From the NCBI GenBank assembly GCA_910577235.1, contig CAJTMX010000019.1:1-64000 (forward strand): a stretch of 64,000 bases of DNA. The letters run 5' to 3'. How positions within the stretch are numbered: the stretch's first letter is position 1; each line of letters opens with the position of its first letter. This DNA comes from an uncultured Acetatifactor sp. GTDB taxonomy: Bacteria > Bacillota > Clostridia > Lachnospirales > Lachnospiraceae. Made by a program: the position numbers and the translations under genes. Shown in pieces: positions 59,616 through 64,000 of the stretch. The notes beneath the pieces were generated by a model, which made no database searches, was not told the origin of the DNA, and saw only the letters and a program-made list of their open reading frames with translations.

Positions 59616-60738
59616 GGGGTTTATCCTCTTTTCTTACCGTATCCGAGTTTCCTGACACAGAGCTTGTTCCCGCTGCAGAGTTCACTCCCGCTATGGCTCC
59701 CGTGCCTGCTGCAGGATTTACTCCCGCCATGGCTCCCGTGCCTGCTGCAGGATTTACTCCCGCCATGGCTCCCGCGCCTGTCATGGCCTTCTTCTCCGCT
59801 TTCTGGCGTGAACGTTTCATGTACCATCTGATCCAGAGAATGAACAGTGCGATCACCAGCGTCCACAACAGCAGTGTAGGGATATGGACTGCCAGCCATA
59901 CCACGATCTCAAGACCGCCGTTGCCGATTCCTTTCAGGTCTTCCATAAAGCCGCCGCTGATCCTCTCCCACAGGGTTTCCTCCTGCACCGGCGTCAGCTC
60001 TTTTACCTCGCTCACGTCCAGATATACGGTGCTGTAATCCACCTTGTTGTCGTATGTACGCAGCTGAGCCTCCATACTCTCGATCTGATACTGCACATTG
60101 GACAGGCGCTGCTCAATGGTGATGATATCCTCTATGCTCTCCGCCTGCTCCATCAGCTGCAGCAGCCGTTCATGCTCCGCCTGCAACGTCTTCTTATGGC
60201 TTGCCATATCCACATATTCCAGCGTCACATCCTGCACGTTCTCCGTGCGCCGGACCACATTGCTGATCTCGGACACCTCGCTCAGAAAAACATTCAGTTG
60301 ACCCGCCGGAATCCGGACTGTCATGGAACTGTTGCGACTGGAGCGATAGTCGCTATAAGCGCTGCCGTTGTAAGATTCCATGTTTTCAATATAGCCGCCC
60401 AGCTCCGTGATCCTTTTCTCGATTGAATCCATGACCGCGTCATATTCCTTTGTCTCCACGGACATATTCACCGTGCGGATCAGCTTGCGGTCGCTCTGCT
60501 GGCCGGTTACATCCGGTCCCGCCTCGGGAGCGGCAGAAGGATCATAGCCCTCCTCTGCCATGACGCTGTTTGACATGTTCATCCCCACGGAGTCCATCAT
60601 TATTTCCTCACATGATGCGGACTCGGACATACTCGCGCCATTGCCCGATGCCGACACATCGGCTGCGGAGCCGCAGGCTGTCATAACCAACGCCATGATC
60701 ACAGCCAGCATACTCGTTAACATTCTTGTCTTTTTCAT
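59608..60738 (-). CDS. DUF4349 lipoprotein with C-terminal repeat tail
   Basis: A 376-residue protein: lipobox VMTAC (Cys about residue 20), an acidic/Met-rich linker, and the DUF4349 domain (about 85-320), which contains a long coiled coil (HKKTLQAEHERLLQLMEQAE, then IEDIITIEQRLSNVQYQIES). A C-terminal transmembrane helix (about 285-310) is followed by a basic stretch and a 12-residue Ala/Gly/Pro repeat. The start at 60738 has AGGAGGGGGAGG before it. The 3' end overlaps era by eight bases. Confidence 0.85.
   Translation of the reverse strand: MKKTRMLTSMLAVIMALVMTACGSAADVSASGNGASMSESASCEEIMMDSVGMNMSNSVMAEEGYDPSAAPEAGPDVTGQQSDRKLIRTVNMSVETKEYDAVMDSIEKRITELGGYIENMESYNGSAYSDYRSSRNSSMTVRIPAGQLNVFLSEVSEISNVVRRTENVQDVTLEYVDMASHKKTLQAEHERLLQLMEQAESIEDIITIEQRLSNVQYQIESMEAQLRTYDNKVDYSTVYLDVSEVKELTPVQEETLWERISGGFMEDLKGIGNGGLEIVVWLAVHIPTLLLWTLVIALFILWIRWYMKRSRQKAEKKAMTGAGAMAGVNPAAGTGAMAGVNPAAGTGAIAGVNSAAGTSSVSGNSDTVRKEDKPHE
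59674..59787. repeat. 36-base in-frame repeat at the DUF4349 C-terminus
   Basis: Three copies of a 36-base unit, containing GCTGCAGGATTTACTCCCGC on the plus strand, encode the 12-residue repeat (AGVNPAAGTGAM and variants) of the minus-strand lipoprotein tail. Two copies are nearly identical, indicating recent duplication. Confidence 0.85.
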
Positions 60739-60775
60739 ATTCCTCCCCCTCCTTTTCTCTTTTGTTTTCCCTGTG

Positions 60776-63703
60776 TCAATAGAGATTTTCCGTTGCCAAA
60801 AACAGTTCTTTCTCCTCCTTGATCTTCTGGGCATTGCCCACCACGCACAGAAAATCGTCCTCCATAAATGCCCTGATATATTCCGCCAGTTCCCGTATTC
60901 CCTCCTGGGTGGCGGTGAGCAGCTGCTCTCTCTCCAAATCCAGCATACTCTGCGTGATGCCGCACATATACGCGCTCTGTGAGAACAGTCCGTACGCCGC
61001 GGGATTCATGGGCGTATCCAGCTCACTCACCGCTCCGATGATATACTGGGTCATGGTGCGCTCGTCCGCGGTAAAGTTCGCCACTGTCTCCGCCGCTCTC
61101 TCATATATCTCCACAGTATTTTTCAGATTGGGGTCCCGGTAGGAGGAAAAGCAGCTCTCGCCGGACACGCCAAAGATACAGTTGCAGCCGTAAGCGCCAC
61201 CCTTTACCCGGATATTGACCCACAGATAGTCATACCGCATCATCACCTGCAGGAAACGCAAAGTTCCTCTGTAGGGCAGACCTTTCCTTTTGAAGTTACC
61301 TGCCCGGCACACATACAGTACCTGTCCGGCGGTCATAAATCCTTCCTGTTTTCTGGAGGGCCGGGGCGCAAAACTGCCGGTCTCCACCGGACAGGTGTAC
61401 AGTTCTCCCGCAAAACGCTCCGCCGCCGATTTCGTATTTTCCCAGCCCTGGTCGTTACCCACATAATCCACCGTCAGATTTTCCCGGCGGAAAATGATGG
61501 CCGCCAGTTCCTGCAACGCGCTTATCAACGCCCCTTTCTCTTGATCAAAATGTGCCTGAATCCGGGACAGCAGTCGGAAATAGGGTATACCTGAAAGCGT
61601 CTCGCTGACCGCGCCTGATACGCTGCCGTAGGCCAGGGCGCGGCTTTGGGCCGTGTGGTCCCCCCTGTCAGACAAATGTGTCTGCATCTGGGACTGCCCC
61701 TCCGACACGATCTCCAGCAGTCTCTTTTCATCCGTGAAATCGGAAGTCATGGCAATTTCGCGCAGCAGATCCACCGCTTTGCCGATATTGTCATACAGTA
61801 CCCGGGCTTTCAGTTCCAGGGTAGCCTTATATCTGTCAGCGTCCTCCACGTCTCCGTAAACATTGTTTACCGTGCTGATGCCTCCGGTATTTAAATCTAT
61901 CTCGTTGGACAGCTCTCCATAGCTGTAGTTTTGTGTGTTCAGCAGCCCCAGACAGGCATTCAGGATTCCCACATAGGGATACAGGCGCTCCGGTACATGC
62001 TCCAAGGAAAAGATCATGCGTATATAGGCGATGCCATTGGTAAACAGTGTGTGCCGCAGCGCAGGAATCTCTCCTATCCTGGCCTCCTCGTTTACCAGTT
62101 TTCTGGCCTCCCTGCCGATGTCTTCCCGGGCCAGCATGGGAATCTTTTTCAGATCTTCGGGGCAGTCTTCCTGCTCCTGCCAGGCCGTCAGCGCCTGCTG
62201 CCGCGCCATGATCTCCTCCAGCTGCTCCCGGCTCATACCCGCCTTGCGCTTTGCAAGCTCAGCCTTAAGCTCTTCCTCCTGCCGCTGGGTCATGCCTTTT
62301 CTGGGCTGCAGCACCACCACGGACTTATGGGGATTGTCGATGAGGTAAGTCTGCACAAGCTGCTCAAAATATCCCTGCCCGGCCTTTTCCCGCAGCCGGG
62401 TGTAGGTAGCGCCAGCCTCCACATGGATAAAGGGTTTGTCATCCGCGTAAAGCCAGCTGTCCAGCACCTGTATCCCATACATCAGTCCCTTGGGGAAACG
62501 GCCAAAATCCGCCTCCCGATAGCGGAACTCATAATGATTGATGCCCGCCAGCAGAGTCTTTTGATCAAAACCCTCCCGGGCGATACGCCGCAATTCCCCA
62601 TCGATCAGCTCCACGAACTCCCTCTCTTTTCCGGTGTCCGTGTCGCTGGCCGTCACGGAAAAGAAAGGCTGTCTGATCCCGTTGTCATACTCACTGTAGA
62701 TATCCTTGCCCATGGAGTGATCCAACAGCACCTGTTTCAGCGGCGCGCCCGGAGCGCCGCACAGGGCATAGTCCAGAATCTGGAACGCCACGTTAAGATC
62801 CCTGTCCAGGCAGTCCCCGGCAGTCATATTGTAACTCAGATACCCGCTCTCTTCCTCTTTGGCCTCATCGCTCACCGGATACTCCCGCACCACCCTGCGC
62901 AGCGCCGGGAAAGGCTCCTGCTGCCGAAGCTCACTGTCTATGTCCAGTCGGTCAAAAGCGGACAGATATTTTTCATCCAGAAACGTAAGTTTCTCCGCCA
63001 TATCCATATCGCCGTACAGATAGATATAGGAGTTGGAGGGATGATAATATTTTCTGTGAAAATCCAGAAATTCCTCATAGGAAAGCTCCGGTATCACTGC
63101 CGGATCGCCGCCGGACACTATGCCATAGGCGGTATCAGGGTACAGGGATTTCATCTTTTCCCGAAACAGCACACTGTCCGGAGACGAAAAAGCGCCTTTC
63201 ATCTCGTTGTAGACCACGCCGTTGATGGTCAGCTCTCCCTCCGGGGCATCCAGCTCATAATGCCAACCCTCCTGACAGAAGATCTTGTCCGTGTCATATA
63301 TCCGGGGATAAAATACCGCGTCCAGATACACATGCATCAGATTCTGAAAATCCTTGTCGTTGCAGCTGGCTATGGGATAGATCGTCTTGTCCGGATAAGT
63401 CATGGCATTTAAAAAGGTGTTCAGGGAACCTTTTACCAGCTCCACAAAAGGGTCCTTTACCGGGAACTCTTTTGAGCCGCACAGCACGGAATGCTCCAGA
63501 ATATGTGCCACGCCGGTGGAATTCTCAGGCGGCGTGCGAAATCCGATGTAAAACACTTTGTTGGGGTCGTCATTGGCAAGCAGCGCCACCCTGGCTCCGG
63601 TCTTTTTATGCCGCAGCAGATAACTCATGGAATTGAGATCCCCGATCTCCCTCTTTTCAATAATCTCATAATTCTTGCATTCTTCAATCCGCATATCTGT
63701 CAC
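60776..63703 (-). CDS. M16C zinc metallopeptidase, presequence-protease-like
   Basis: A 975-residue inverzincin. The zinc motif HxxEH is in GVAHILEHSVLCGS near residue 65, and the second Glu ligand would lie in the NTFLNAMTYPDKTIYP to EWHYEL region. The four-domain length matches the M16C/PreP subfamily (peptidasome), which degrades peptides of about 10-65 residues inside a closed chamber. It has no signal peptide and is likely cytoplasmic. The GTG at 63703 or ATG at 63694 may start it; the ribosome site AAAAGGAA fits neither perfectly. DUF4349 follows 37 bases later. Confidence 0.93.
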   Translation of the reverse strand: MTDMRIEECKNYEIIEKREIGDLNSMSYLLRHKKTGARVALLANDDPNKVFYIGFRTPPENSTGVAHILEHSVLCGSKEFPVKDPFVELVKGSLNTFLNAMTYPDKTIYPIASCNDKDFQNLMHVYLDAVFYPRIYDTDKIFCQEGWHYELDAPEGELTINGVVYNEMKGAFSSPDSVLFREKMKSLYPDTAYGIVSGGDPAVIPELSYEEFLDFHRKYYHPSNSYIYLYGDMDMAEKLTFLDEKYLSAFDRLDIDSELRQQEPFPALRRVVREYPVSDEAKEEESGYLSYNMTAGDCLDRDLNVAFQILDYALCGAPGAPLKQVLLDHSMGKDIYSEYDNGIRQPFFSVTASDTDTGKEREFVELIDGELRRIAREGFDQKTLLAGINHYEFRYREADFGRFPKGLMYGIQVLDSWLYADDKPFIHVEAGATYTRLREKAGQGYFEQLVQTYLIDNPHKSVVVLQPRKGMTQRQEEELKAELAKRKAGMSREQLEEIMARQQALTAWQEQEDCPEDLKKIPMLAREDIGREARKLVNEEARIGEIPALRHTLFTNGIAYIRMIFSLEHVPERLYPYVGILNACLGLLNTQNYSYGELSNEIDLNTGGISTVNNVYGDVEDADRYKATLELKARVLYDNIGKAVDLLREIAMTSDFTDEKRLLEIVSEGQSQMQTHLSDRGDHTAQSRALAYGSVSGAVSETLSGIPYFRLLSRIQAHFDQEKGALISALQELAAIIFRRENLTVDYVGNDQGWENTKSAAERFAGELYTCPVETGSFAPRPSRKQEGFMTAGQVLYVCRAGNFKRKGLPYRGTLRFLQVMMRYDYLWVNIRVKGGAYGCNCIFGVSGESCFSSYRDPNLKNTVEIYERAAETVANFTADERTMTQYIIGAVSELDTPMNPAAYGLFSQSAYMCGITQSMLDLEREQLLTATQEGIRELAEYIRAFMEDDFLCVVGNAQKIKEEKELFLATENLY

Positions 63704-63736
63704 ATTCCTTTTCTGAATTATTTTTTATGTTCCCGA

Positions 63737-64000
63737 TCAAACCGTGAAGACCACCATGGCCAGTTTGTTGATCACGATTTCCTGCACCATGATCCCCTGG
63801 GCCTGCTTTTGGGCCGGAGTCATGGCGGCAAGCTCCTCCAGACCGATCAGCTCTGTCACATAGCGTTTGACCCTCTTCCCCCCGGAGAAGAGTTTCCGTT
63901 TGTCCACCAGACGGCTGCATTTGACCTTTACCTTCAGCTGCCGGTACGTACGCCATGATAAGCTATCCGGAGTCATATAGTAAAAATCGCTCTCCAGCGT
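63737..64000 (-). CDS. C-terminal part of an unrecognised protein, cut by the window edge
   Basis: The frame is open from 64000 to the stop at 63737, giving the last 87 residues of a longer gene that starts outside. The visible part is rich in Lys and Val (TYRQLKVKVKCSRLVDKRK, then LIGLEELAAMTPAQKQAQG) and ends hydrophobic (INKLAMVVFTV). The internal ATG at 63976 is unlikely to be the start, because the codons before it continue without a stop. I do not recognise the family. Confidence 0.55.
   Translation of the reverse strand, partial: TLESDFYYMTPDSLSWRTYRQLKVKVKCSRLVDKRKLFSGGKRVKRYVTELIGLEELAAMTPAQKQAQGIMVQEIVINKLAMVVFTV

Overview
The window looks like a chromosomal segment of a Gram-positive, spore-forming anaerobe of the Lachnospiraceae (Clostridium cluster XIVa). 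The evidence is moderate GC, AGGAGG-type ribosome binding sites, an rnfCDGEAB operon, a Na+-pumping biotin decarboxylase operon, a SleB/CwlJ-type cell-wall hydrolase, LTA-synthase-like and D-Ala-D-Ala carboxypeptidase genes, and many family-typical hypothetical genes. This assignment is inference; no rRNA or tRNA gene was found. No phage, insertion sequence or CRISPR array was seen.

Layout. 1-331 is non-coding and holds a leftward promoter and a terminator. 332-9995 (minus strand) carries a lipoprotein, a polytopic membrane protein with a QG-rich repeat linker, HflX, a two-component system, a small membrane protein, threonine synthase and a SleB-like hydrolase. 10127-13667 (plus) is an AlgI/AlgX-type O-acetylation pair followed by an odd AP2/HNH-like protein. 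13652-20076 (minus) is a GH25 lysozyme and the complete Rnf complex. 20351-21454 (plus) is a DEDD-type nuclease. 21538-27834 (minus) is one long apparent operon, TetR-RpiR-BaiN-cmk-ispH-S1 protein-cheR, with a clear autoregulated promoter. 28042-33346 (minus) is a Na+-decarboxylase operon with two different carboxyltransferase subunits around a shared biotin/membrane core. Both junctions between the core and the carboxyltransferases are filled with tandem, hairpin-forming repeats, which is the most striking non-coding structure here. 33515-38671 (minus) has two D,D-carboxypeptidases around scpA/scpB and a metallophosphoesterase. 38797-42718 has a CmpB-like membrane protein, rpsU, a GDPD-like protein and an LTA-synthase-like protein. 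42976-43266 is an XRE regulator. 43376-46033 is alaS with a consensus promoter. 46357-53405 (minus) is an Hsp70/J-domain-TPR chaperone pair, an unannotated 46-residue zinc ribbon, glyS and a lipoprotein. 53652-57788 (plus) is a second O-acetylation module (SGNH hydrolase, DUF4358 lipoprotein, MBOAT, DHHW protein). 57821-64000 (minus) holds recO, a small YqzL-like gene, era, a DUF4349 lipoprotein, an M16C peptidase and a gene truncated by the window edge.

How it works together. Rnf (ferredoxin:NAD+ oxidoreductase) and the decarboxylase both build an ion gradient, so the window holds two parts of a Na+/H+ energy economy. Several cell-envelope functions cluster here: two polysaccharide or cell-wall O-acetylation modules, two D,D-carboxypeptidases, GH25 and SleB hydrolases, and LTA-synthase/GDPD-type phosphoglycerol enzymes. 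The remainder is housekeeping: translation (alaS, glyS, rpsU, S1, hflX, era), chromosome segregation (scpAB), repair (recO), isoprenoid synthesis (ispH) and CMP kinase.
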